Both the position numbers and the translations under genes were made by a program. 8,442 nt of DNA from Acidimicrobiaceae bacterium (GTDB taxonomy: Bacteria > Actinomycetota > Acidimicrobiia > Acidimicrobiales > Ilumatobacteraceae), in the NCBI GenBank assembly GCA_003455715.1, contig DMQJ01000005.1, positions 689-9,130 on the forward strand, in the 5' to 3' direction. Shown here in pieces: positions 1 through 6,946 of this stretch (position 1 is its first letter; every line of letters begins with the position of its first letter). The notes beneath the pieces are model-generated. The model worked only from the letters and a program-made list of their open reading frames with translations. It had not been told where the DNA came from and made no database searches.

Positions 1-3000
1 AGCGACCGGCGGGGGCCGTCGGCAACCGATCGAGGGGTTCCACATCATCGGACGCGATCGACTGCACCTCCTGCCCACACGCCTCTGCGTCACCGGCGGC
101 GCGTAGCGCCAGCGCGTAGGAAGCCCGCCACAGCAATGAGTTCGGCCACCGACGGGCAGCGGCCTCCAGACTGCTCACACTGTCGGCGAGCGAGTTGGAG
201 TGCAACGACACCGAGAGCAGGAGGGTGGCGATCGGATCGTCGGGCGACATGGCATCGACGGCCCCTTCGCTCCGTGCTGCACGGTCGGTCGCAGCCACGG
301 CGAGGTCCAGGTCGCCGCGAAGGAGCCCGAGGGTGGCGGTGACGAGGTGGTCCCCTTCGGAGCCGATCAGTCCGTTCTCTTCGGCGAGTGCGCGAGCGTC
401 AGCGATTCGGTCCACGTCGACCAGGTCGAAGACCATGGCCGACAAGGCTCGGGCTGCCGCATCCGAATCCGCCGGGGCAAACCGCACGGCGGTCGACGCA
501 AGATGAAGTCGCTCGTGACCCTCCCCCGCACCGAAGTGAGTGAGCCGGAGCGCGAGCAGCGCCTCCGCTACCCACAGTTCATCACCCTGCCTGCGGGCCA
601 GCATCTCCGCTGTGCGGGCCAACGATCGAGCACGGGCATGGTCGACCGATGCTGCTCCCACAGCGGCGTGCACGAGCAGGCGCTGCATGGTCGCGTCGTC
701 GGCGTCGTGCACCGTAGTCAGCGCTGCGGCAACCGCAGCGTCGACCTCAGCAGGCGCGTGCCCTGGTGGACCCGCCACCCGGCGAGCAAGGTCGGCCAAC
801 TCAAGCGCACTCTCGGCAAGCAGCACAGCGTCGCCAAGGCGTTGGGCAAGGGCAACGCACTCACCAGCCCGCACGACGGCGTGGACCCGCTGACCCCGGT
901 GCGCGAGCGTACGAGCGAGGCGCAGCATCGACCGACCAGCGGTTGCACGCGACACCTCCACTGCACCCGGCGCCCGCGGCACCGGACCTTCAGTGTCGGT
1001 GGACGCGATGCGGTCGATGAGCATCCTGCTCGACATCAGCGAACGATCGATGCGCGAGAGGCTGCTGTCGTCGGAGACCATCATCAGTCGACGGCCGACC
1101 ACTCGCCGACCCACTTCCCCGCTCCCCCCTCGCTGCGACTGACGACGGAGTAGGCGCTCCTCCACCATCTGTCGGTGGGCTTCACTCACCCGCTCGAGGG
1201 CCGCAGCCCTCACCAGCCCGTGAGGGAATGCGAAGCTGCCGGGAGCACTCGACTCGATGATGAGGTGCAACGCCAGTGCTTGCTCCAAGGCGGCCACTGT
1301 CGCGACCACCGGACGATCGGCGGCCGATGCACAGGTCGCTACATCGATGATTGGGCCACACAGCGCTGCCGCGGCAAGCACGGCTCGGGCAGACGGATCG
1401 AGCCGATCGAGACGTTCCGCCAGCAGCGAGCGGACTGAGTTGGGGAGTTGGACGGCGTCGGACCGAGCGGCGCCCCGACCCAACTCGGCGAGCACGGAGG
1501 TGACATAGAACGGGTTCCCTCCGGTGAGCTGCACCATGTCGTGCACCGCGGCGTCGGCGGACGCATCACCGAGAGCACCGTCCATAAGAGCGCGCACCTC
1601 AGCGGCCCGTAGGCCTCGCAGCTCCATCACCTCGGCCGCGCCCGACCGTTCAAGCCTCGCCCTCAGGCGAGGGATGGCTGGGTTGCGCGTGGGCTCGGGG
1701 GTACGAACCGTCACCACGATGAGGAGGCCGCGAACCTGACGGTCGATGAGTCGATCGAGCACGTTGAGTGAACCGCCGTCGGCCCATTGCAGGTCGTCGA
1801 TGACGAGAACGACGGGGCCGCCCGCGGCGGCCTGCGAAAGGGTCGCACACAGTGCGTTGACAACGAGCGCCGGTTGGTTGGCTTCCGCCCGCAACAAGGC
1901 CAACGCGTCGGGTCGCCCCGACCGGAGAGCGGGCAGCAGCGCGGCCAGCACATTGGGGTCGACCACTGCGTCAGGTCGATGCCGCGCGAGCGGGTCGATC
2001 GCCTCGACGATCGAAACGAACCCGCCCACGTCCTCGGGTGTACAGCGACCCCACAGCACGGTCGCTGCCCGGGCGTAGGCCTCCACCGCGAGTTCGCGAG
2101 CGAGGCGCGACTTGCCAATGCCCGCATCGCCATCCACCCAGATCGCAGGAGAGGCCGCGCCATCACACACGTCGTCGAGGGCGCGTCGTAGGCGGGCCAA
2201 CTCGGCCCGTCGACCAACGAGGTCGCGATCGGCCGCGCCGGACAGCGCGAGCGCCGATGGCATCGGAAGCCGTGGGTCGGGCGAAGCCGCAGCCAGCGAG
2301 AGCGTCGGGTCGTGGGTGAGCAGACGATGTTCCAGGAGCTGCACCTCAGGGCCCGGTTGGAGGCCGAGATCCTCGCGTAGCGAGAGCCGCAGACGCTGCA
2401 ACGCATCAAGGGCCTCTGCGCCGCGGCCACATCGATACAACGCGAGTGCCAGCTGCATGGCCGAGCGCTCACGGTGTGGGTCGTGGGCGCATCGAGTCGC
2501 CAATTCCGCCACCAGGTGGTCCTGCTCGCCCGCTCCCAGCCGCAGCTCGATGAGCTCATCCTCGGTTGTTCGGCGGCGTTCGTGCCAATGGCGGCGGGCT
2601 GCGACGACGAAGGCTCCTTCGCCCGCGTCGGCAAGGGGGTCATCGGGCCACCCCACCAACAGAGAGCGGAGGGAGTCGCGACGCAGAACGTCGGGCAGGT
2701 GAGCGAGTTCGTTGAGTTGGTGGTCGAGCTCAGCAAGATCGGTGGTGGCACCCACGAGCCGGTAACCGTGACCGACAAACTCCACCGTGGCGGGCGCGAC
2801 CACACGCCGGATGTGCGACACATAGGTCTGCAGCGTGTTTCGTGCGCTGGCAGGAGGATCATCAGGCCACAGCTCGTCCACGAGGTCGGCCGTGGCCACG
2901 ACGGCTCCGTTGGTCAGCGCGAGACGAGCCAGGAGCGCGCGCTCTCGGGCCGCTGACAGCGTGCGCGCCTCACTACCCACCAGAACTCGCTGCCCGCCGA

Positions 3001-3028
3001 GCAGGTGGACGACGACCTCGGCGTTCAT
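1..3028 (-). CDS. SARP/AfsR-like transcriptional regulator with BTAD, P-loop ATPase and helical repeat region (partial, C-terminus missing)
   Basis: The minus-strand frame from the ATG at 3028 is open to the left edge, giving 1009 residues without a stop; the C-terminus lies outside. Order of domains: an OmpR-type winged helix (about residues 5-95, with ELWPDDPPASARNTLQTYVSHIRR-like content read as the DNA-binding helices); a BTAD helical domain (about 100-245, ending LGLQPGPEV); a P-loop ATPase with Walker A GDAGIGKS at 300-307, Walker B VVLVIDDLQWAD at 406-417 and TGGNPFYV at 502-509, as in AAA_16/LAL-type regulators; then an alanine/leucine-rich, TPR-like helical region from about 530 on. 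In the family, the first two domains bind direct repeats near promoters and the ATPase and helical parts act as a ligand- or partner-gated switch. The start is set by its 1-base gap to the upstream PAS-GAF stop (TGA at 3030-3032); there is no clear Shine-Dalgarno, so translational coupling is likely. No LuxR-type HTH is seen in the visible part. The target genes are unknown. Confidence 0.9.
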   Translation of the reverse strand, partial: MNAEVVVHLLGGQRVLVGSEARTLSAARERALLARLALTNGAVVATADLVDELWPDDPPASARNTLQTYVSHIRRVVAPATVEFVGHGYRLVGATTDLAELDHQLNELAHLPDVLRRDSLRSLLVGWPDDPLADAGEGAFVVAARRHWHERRRTTEDELIELRLGAGEQDHLVAELATRCAHDPHRERSAMQLALALYRCGRGAEALDALQRLRLSLREDLGLQPGPEVQLLEHRLLTHDPTLSLAAASPDPRLPMPSALALSGAADRDLVGRRAELARLRRALDDVCDGAASPAIWVDGDAGIGKSRLARELAVEAYARAATVLWGRCTPEDVGGFVSIVEAIDPLARHRPDAVVDPNVLAALLPALRSGRPDALALLRAEANQPALVVNALCATLSQAAAGGPVVLVIDDLQWADGGSLNVLDRLIDRQVRGLLIVVTVRTPEPTRNPAIPRLRARLERSGAAEVMELRGLRAAEVRALMDGALGDASADAAVHDMVQLTGGNPFYVTSVLAELGRGAARSDAVQLPNSVRSLLAERLDRLDPSARAVLAAAALCGPIIDVATCASAADRPVVATVAALEQALALHLIIESSAPGSFAFPHGLVRAAALERVSEAHRQMVEERLLRRQSQRGGSGEVGRRVVGRRLMMVSDDSSLSRIDRSLMSSRMLIDRIASTDTEGPVPRAPGAVEVSRATAGRSMLRLARTLAHRGQRVHAVVRAGECVALAQRLGDAVLLAESALELADLARRVAGPPGHAPAEVDAAVAAALTTVHDADDATMQRLLVHAAVGAASVDHARARSLARTAEMLARRQGDELWVAEALLALRLTHFGAGEGHERLHLASTAVRFAPADSDAAARALSAMVFDLVDVDRIADARALAEENGLIGSEGDHLVTATLGLLRGDLDLAVAATDRAARSEGAVDAMSPDDPIATLLLSVSLHSNSLADSVSSLEAAARRWPNSLLWRASYALALRAAGDAEACGQEVQSIASDDVEPLDRLPTAPAGR

Positions 3029-3029
3029 G

Positions 3030-3863
3030 TCATCTGCGCCGGCTGAGATGCTCACTCAGGGCGAGCACCGAGGCCGCCTGATGAACGTGCGTGAGCTCGT
3101 TCGGGGTGGGTTCGCCGACGAAGCGTCGAAAGAGCACCACGACCGCCCCAATGGGGTCGGTCCGCCATTGCACCGGCACGGCCCAGACGGTGCGGTAACC
3201 CATCTGCTCGGCGAGGTCTCGCAAGGGTCGTGGCACGGTGTCGAGCGTGGCGTGCAGCACCCGCTCACCAGTTTCGAGCGCGGTTGCCCACAGTTGGTGA
3301 CCAGCCGTGCCGTCGACGAGCCCGGCTGGCACTCCGCGTTGCGCACTCACCATCCACGTTCCCTCATCCATGCTCAGCACGGCAGCGTCGGCCACCACAG
3401 GGAAGCCGGAGAGGGCGTCGGCAATTCGCTCGCTGATCTCACCCCAGGAAGCGTCAGCGGCGACAGCCGCCAAGGCGTCGGCGATTCCGAGCGAAGCCGT
3501 CTGCGCAGAGAGCAGGCAGACCACGCCTCCAACGGCAGGGTCGTCGGTGCGATTCGCGGTCCAGAGGTCGGCGGGCACCGCTCGTCCGGTCGCCGAGATC
3601 ACACGAATCCGGATCGGCCCGCTGTAGGTGTCGGCGTAGTTGCGATCAGTTCCGAACGACATCGCAGCGGCGTACGCCCACGCCGCCTCCTCGTCCACGT
3701 ACTCGAGCACCGAGGCGCCGACCAGTTCGGACACCGTCCGCTCGGCCATGGCAGCAGTGCGCTCGTTGGCGAACAGAATGGTGCCGAGTTCGTCGATGAC
3801 GAACACCGCACCGGGCACCGAGTCGAGCACGTGGCGCGCCTCAAGGGGTGGAGTCCCGTCCAT
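3030..3863 (-). CDS. PAS-GAF domain sensory protein without an output domain
   Basis: This 277-residue cytoplasmic protein has a PAS domain at about residues 9-120 (typical opening LDSVPGAVFVIDELGTILFA, then NERTAAMAERTVSELVG) and a GAF-like domain at about 128-272 (helix, then AAVLSMDEGTWMVSAQRG, later the strand pair YRTVWAVPV and IGAVVVLFRR). PAS and GAF domains bind small ligands or cofactors or mediate protein contacts; the ligand cannot be read from the sequence. There is no kinase, GGDEF, ANTAR, phosphatase or HTH region, and no signal peptide or membrane segment. The gene is first in a minus-strand pair, and its TGA lies one base from the ATG of the SARP-ATPase regulator, so the two are probably co-translated and may interact. 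The ATG at 3863 is the only in-frame start near the N-terminus; upstream codons contain none for at least 12 positions, and the ribosome site is poor. Domain calls are firm for PAS and good for GAF. Confidence 0.85.
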   Translation of the reverse strand: MDGTPPLEARHVLDSVPGAVFVIDELGTILFANERTAAMAERTVSELVGASVLEYVDEEAAWAYAAAMSFGTDRNYADTYSGPIRIRVISATGRAVPADLWTANRTDDPAVGGVVCLLSAQTASLGIADALAAVAADASWGEISERIADALSGFPVVADAAVLSMDEGTWMVSAQRGVPAGLVDGTAGHQLWATALETGERVLHATLDTVPRPLRDLAEQMGYRTVWAVPVQWRTDPIGAVVVLFRRFVGEPTPNELTHVHQAASVLALSEHLSRRR

Positions 3864-3891
3864 GCCGCCGACGATAACGGACGACGCCGAG

Positions 3892-3897
3892 AGGGTA
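3892..3897 (-). promoter_or_regulatory. Possible -10 element for the PAS-GAF/SARP operon
   Basis: Read on the minus strand this is TACCCT, which fits the actinobacterial TAnnnT -10 pattern and would leave a leader of about 20 bases before the ATG at 3863. No recognisable -35 lies 17-18 bases upstream (GCCGCC), as might be expected of an activator-dependent promoter. A TAnnnT match is weak evidence on its own. Confidence 0.25.
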
Positions 3898-3927
3898 CGG
3901 AATCCTTGGCGAGCGGCGGCTGCGTTC

Positions 3928-3959
3928 CCTCAAGCGCGGCTCCAGCGCTCCTCAAGCGC
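3928..3959. repeat. Three 10-bp direct repeats with 11-bp period; candidate SARP operator
   Basis: On the plus strand the copies are CCTCAAGCGC (3928-3937), GCTCCAGCGC (3939-3948) and CCTCAAGCGC (3950-3959), each separated by one base. The outer copies are identical and the middle one differs at two positions. On the minus strand each copy carries TTGAG or TGGAG, one base from the TCGAG-type half-sites reported for ActII-ORF4/DnrI-type SARPs, which bind direct repeats spaced by 11 or 22 bp. The repeats lie between the two divergent operons, next to a gene for a SARP-like regulator. Binding, and which promoter is served, are inference; no good -10 lies about 8 bp past the array on either side. 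Confidence 0.5.
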
Positions 3960-3984
3960 CTCGGACGACGCTTCCCACGTGAGC

Positions 3985-3990
3985 AAGGAG
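3985..3990 (+). promoter_or_regulatory. Shine-Dalgarno fixing the start at 4000
   Basis: AAGGAG lies nine bases before the ATG at 4000. It decides against an in-frame GTG at 3979, which precedes this site, and against much longer upstream extensions of the same frame that would run antisense to the PAS-GAF gene. Confidence 0.75.
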
Positions 3991-3999
3991 ACCTCGACG

Positions 4000-4254
4000 A
4001 TGATCGCTGACGCCGTGGTGTTGGCCGTGCGGCAAACGGGAGGCCGCACGCCCGACGGGCGCGTCGTGGCAGTCGTGGATCTCACCCTGCTCGCCGACTC
4101 GGTTGCGCCGCGACGCGTGACCACGAGTTGGGCGGTCGACCCCGTCCATCTCGACGAGTTGTTTCCGGGCAACACCATTTCGGTGTGGCTCATCGGCGAA
4201 CCGGCGACAGCGACTCCTGAGTTCGTCACCACCTCTACAAGGAGCCCCGAATGA
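4000..4254 (+). CDS. Small protein of unknown function (84 residues), coupled to the surface protein
   Basis: I do not recognise a family. The protein is 84 residues (MIADAVVLAV... to ...TSTRSPE). It alternates short hydrophobic stretches (VVAVVDLTLLAD, TISVWLIG) with polar turns, suggesting a small beta-rich fold. It has no signal peptide, no cysteine and no convincing membrane helix, so it is probably cytoplasmic. The start is supported by AAGGAG at 3985-3990. Its stop overlaps the start of the next gene as ATGA (4251-4254), so the two are likely translated together and the small protein may serve expression, folding or export of the large surface protein. That role is inferred from position only. 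The same frame stays open upstream to 3640, but that part is antisense to the PAS-GAF gene and was left out. Reality of the gene is supported by its two well-placed ribosome sites and the tight overlap. Confidence 0.65.
   Translation: MIADAVVLAVRQTGGRTPDGRVVAVVDLTLLADSVAPRRVTTSWAVDPVHLDELFPGNTISVWLIGEPATATPEFVTTSTRSPE
4239..4244 (+). promoter_or_regulatory. Shine-Dalgarno of the surface-protein gene
   Basis: AAGGAG lies six bases before the ATG at 4251 and inside the end of the 84-residue gene. It supports this ATG as the true start and the coupled reading of the two genes. Confidence 0.8.
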
Positions 4255-6935
4255 ACCGTTCCATCCTCCGCGCCGCGGCGATCGCCGCCTTGTTGCCAGC
4301 GGTGGCAGTCCTGTTGCCACCCGCTGGGCCCGGTGTTGCCGATGCACTGGGCATCGATGTGAAGCCTCCGTCCAAGGTGACAGCCCGGTTCGCGAGCGGC
4401 GGCCAACAGGGCGATGTCCCATTGGCCGCGTGCGAAGACGGCGACGGTCATGGAGAGCGCGCGCTCGACGGGCGCGAAGGGGGTGACTCGACGTGGACCA
4501 TCGAGTCGTCGGTAGGGAGCGGTTCGGTGGTGCCGGTGGGTACCCAATGGACGATTACCGTGTCGGTCGACTCACACGGACCCGACAGCAAGGGCGACGA
4601 CGGACCCGACTTCGTTCGTCTCTCGTACTACCCGACTGGGCCGATCGAACGGGTGGGTCAGTTGAGCTACGGCTACGACGACGTGTACAACCACGGCAAG
4701 GACGACGGAGGGCTTGGCTTCAACACTCAGTGGTCAGGCAACATCCCAGGCGACCCGTTCGCCGTCAATGTGGATGTGGGAACCAAGGTGAACCTGTTCA
4801 CCGAGTCGGACGGCACCAAGTTCACGTACTCGGCGGTCGTCCGCGCGACAGCACCAGGGGTGATCGGCCTCCACGGGCTCGACGTGTGGGGCTGGAGCTC
4901 GAGGTTCCTGCAATACGGACACACCAAGTTCCATTGCGACCTCCTCTTCTCCATGAAGTGGACCGCTGTCGCGGCCGACCCTCAGGTGGCCGGCGAGAGC
5001 GCCACGCTCGATGCTCGCTATACGAACAGCGTCACCGGCGATGCCAACGAGGGAACGCACGCCATCAGCACGAACGTCTTGGCGAACGACGACGACCAGA
5101 ACACTCCTGGCGGCCCGGGCAACACCGACCAGGTGCGCATCTCGTCGTGGGATGGCACATCGGTGCAGGGCGGACAGGTGGTGTGCGGCACGATCGACCA
5201 GCAGGAAGCGCCTGACTCGGCACCGTTCTCCAGCCTCTCCACCGGACCGTGCCTCTACACCCCGCCCAACGGCTTCGCCGGGACCGACAGCTATGACTAC
5301 GTGGTTCGCAGCGCTTCCACCGGCGGCGAGACCACTGGCAAGGTGATCGTGAAGGTGCTGCCGAACCACCGACCCACGGCGACTGCCACCACCTTCGGCA
5401 CGTTGGTGAACACCGACGAAGTGTTCGACCTCACGCCGGTGGTCGGCGACGCCGACGGCGACCCCGTCGACTGCTACACGCAGGGCGGCCCGAACCCTGC
5501 AGTCGGGGACGTGATGGTCGGCATCGACTGCTCGGTCACCTGGGACAACACCAGCCCCGGGTTCACCGGTGATGTCAGCTTCAACTACCGCGTGTGCGAC
5601 CGCCACACGTTGCGCACGAACGCCCAGATCGGTGTCGGGTCCAGCCGAACCGGCGGGTACGCGGCAGGCGACCTCGATGTCAACACCGGGCGCCGGTGTG
5701 CGACGGCGACCGCCACCATTCGCATCGGTCAGGGGCTGCTGGCCCCGCCGACGGGGGTGATGGATGTCGACGTCATGGACGCCTGGTACAGCGAGGACGG
5801 CCAAACCGCCACTTCGCTGTCGATTCCAGTCCTGGCCAACGACACCGACATCAACGGTCCGGCACCAACGATGCCGTCCGCTGCGCTTGAGATCCTCGCC
5901 GGACCGGATGCCGCTGCCGGGTCGGCGTCCGTGGTGGGTGACCGCATCGTGTTCACCGCCGCTGATGGCTTCTTCGGTGGGGTGGGCATCACCTACCGGG
6001 TGTGCGAGGACCCGGCCGACCAGACGCCGCCGTATCTCGACGACCCGGAGACGGAGTTCATCGACGAAGGCCTTCCGCTGTGCGGCGTGGGTGAGGTGGT
6101 GATCGCCGTGCAGGCCAACCAACGCCCACAACCAGCAAGCGACGCGATCGAGATGGAGCCGACCGATGTGGTGACCAACTTCGATGTCAGCGCCAACGAC
6201 ACCGAGCCTGACGGCGAGGGTCTGCAGTGCGTGCCGGGCGCACTGGTGGCAGATCTGCCAGCCAAGGTGTCGGCGATGTCGATCGACGCCAACTGCCTGC
6301 TCGACATCGACCCCGAGGATGGCGCCACGGGGACCGTGATCATCACCTACACGGTGTGCGACGACCATGTGCTCGGCGACCCGACGTGGGAAACCAACCC
6401 GTACACGGCAGGTGGCAACAATCCGGGTGACCCGTGGGTGCGCTGCCGCACCCGCACCGTCACCGTCGAACTGCTCTGGGACCTCGACCTGCAGATCGCT
6501 CCTCCGGGCAGCGAGCCGCCGGCGTGCAACCCGGATGCGACCACCACGAAGAACACCGTGCCCGTCAGCCTCAACGTGTTGGCCAATGACGTGGACGAAG
6601 ACGACCTGGTGTTCACGTACTCGCCGACCGATGAGAACCCGGCCGGCACCACCAAGGGCGGCAACTGGTACGTGAGTGGCCCGGGCACCGTCACCTACGT
6701 GCCACCTGCCGGGTATGTGGGCGTCGACACGTTCGAGTACACAGCCAGCGACGTGCACGGCCAGGACTGCACCGCCACGGTGACCATCGACGTCACGTCG
6801 TCGGGCACCGGCGGTCGGCTGCCCGACACCGGCAACGGAAGCAGCACCGGGTGGATGCTGTGGATCAGCGCTGTCGCCTGCGGACTCGGAGCCACTCTGG
6901 TAGCCGCTGGCAGGCGACGGGCGCGAGCCTCCTGA
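4251..6935 (+). CDS. Secreted multi-domain Ig/cadherin-like surface protein with LPDTG sorting signal
   Basis: The protein has 894 residues. A signal peptide is visible at about 1-33 (two Arg, then a long Ala/Leu/Val core ending near GVADALG). An N-terminal domain of unknown family spans about 35-240. Five Ig/cadherin-like modules follow (about 250-370, 371-495, 500-620, 623-740, 757-848). Four modules begin with a VLANDxD-type motif or a variant of it (276-282, 527-533, 646-651, 776-783), and several have GF.G.d.f.Y strands typical of Big_9/cadherin-like repeats. Acid-rich turns such as DADGDPVDC could bind calcium. The C-terminus is a cell-wall sorting signal: LPDTG at 857-861, a hydrophobic segment at about 868-887 and an RRRAR tail. 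A sortase should therefore link it to the wall; none is encoded here. The sixteen mature extracellular cysteines pair up by domain, suggesting disulfides. The likely role is adhesion or a structural stalk; the ligand is unknown. Confidence 0.9.
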   Translation: MNRSILRAAAIAALLPAVAVLLPPAGPGVADALGIDVKPPSKVTARFASGGQQGDVPLAACEDGDGHGERALDGREGGDSTWTIESSVGSGSVVPVGTQWTITVSVDSHGPDSKGDDGPDFVRLSYYPTGPIERVGQLSYGYDDVYNHGKDDGGLGFNTQWSGNIPGDPFAVNVDVGTKVNLFTESDGTKFTYSAVVRATAPGVIGLHGLDVWGWSSRFLQYGHTKFHCDLLFSMKWTAVAADPQVAGESATLDARYTNSVTGDANEGTHAISTNVLANDDDQNTPGGPGNTDQVRISSWDGTSVQGGQVVCGTIDQQEAPDSAPFSSLSTGPCLYTPPNGFAGTDSYDYVVRSASTGGETTGKVIVKVLPNHRPTATATTFGTLVNTDEVFDLTPVVGDADGDPVDCYTQGGPNPAVGDVMVGIDCSVTWDNTSPGFTGDVSFNYRVCDRHTLRTNAQIGVGSSRTGGYAAGDLDVNTGRRCATATATIRIGQGLLAPPTGVMDVDVMDAWYSEDGQTATSLSIPVLANDTDINGPAPTMPSAALEILAGPDAAAGSASVVGDRIVFTAADGFFGGVGITYRVCEDPADQTPPYLDDPETEFIDEGLPLCGVGEVVIAVQANQRPQPASDAIEMEPTDVVTNFDVSANDTEPDGEGLQCVPGALVADLPAKVSAMSIDANCLLDIDPEDGATGTVIITYTVCDDHVLGDPTWETNPYTAGGNNPGDPWVRCRTRTVTVELLWDLDLQIAPPGSEPPACNPDATTTKNTVPVSLNVLANDVDEDDLVFTYSPTDENPAGTTKGGNWYVSGPGTVTYVPPAGYVGVDTFEYTASDVHGQDCTATVTIDVTSSGTGGRLPDTGNGSSTGWMLWISAVACGLGATLVAAGRRRARAS

Positions 6936-6946
6936 CAGCCGTCAGG
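6931..6946. terminator. Palindrome spanning both convergent stop codons; possible bidirectional terminator
   Basis: CCTGACAGCCGTCAGG is a perfect 6-bp stem with a 4-base loop. The plus-strand stop TGA (6933-6935) lies in one arm and the minus-strand stop (6942-6944) in the other. It is the only inverted repeat I found between the convergent genes, and there is no T-run on either side, so it is not a classic intrinsic terminator. A T-less hairpin terminator, as often proposed in actinobacteria, is possible. Confidence 0.4.

Noticed and set aside
200..1153. 317-residue plus-strand frame opposite the SARP-ATPase helical region
   Set aside because: Low-complexity Arg/His/Gly-rich translation with no motif; the opposite strand encodes a continuous regulator across the whole span.
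1711..2862. 383-residue minus-strand frame inside the SARP-ATPase gene
   Set aside because: It is out of frame with the true gene; the real frame in the same span carries the BTAD domain and both Walker motifs.
3640..3999. 120-residue upstream extension of the 84-residue gene
   Set aside because: The added part is Ser/Ala/Thr-rich, antisense to the PAS-GAF gene, and the good ribosome site at 3985-3990 marks the ATG at 4000 instead.
2835..4010. 391-residue plus-strand frame across the PAS-GAF gene and the intergenic region
   Set aside because: Antisense to well-supported PAS and GAF domains; composition is typical of a shadow frame.
3930..4547. 205-residue minus-strand frame over the intergenic region and the small gene
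   Set aside because: No ribosome site or domain feature was noticed; it runs opposite two coupled plus-strand starts with good ribosome sites.
4734..6758. 674-residue open frame on the minus strand opposite the surface-protein gene
   Set aside because: It is His/Arg/Val-rich without domain features and lies fully antisense to a gene with signal peptide, repeats and LPDTG. Such shadow frames are common where third codon positions are G or C.
6811..6842. GC-rich ggcaccggcggtcgg / gacaccggcaac similarity as a possible terminator or repeat
   Set aside because: It lies inside the coding sequence for the LPDTG signal and is explained by Gly/Thr codons.
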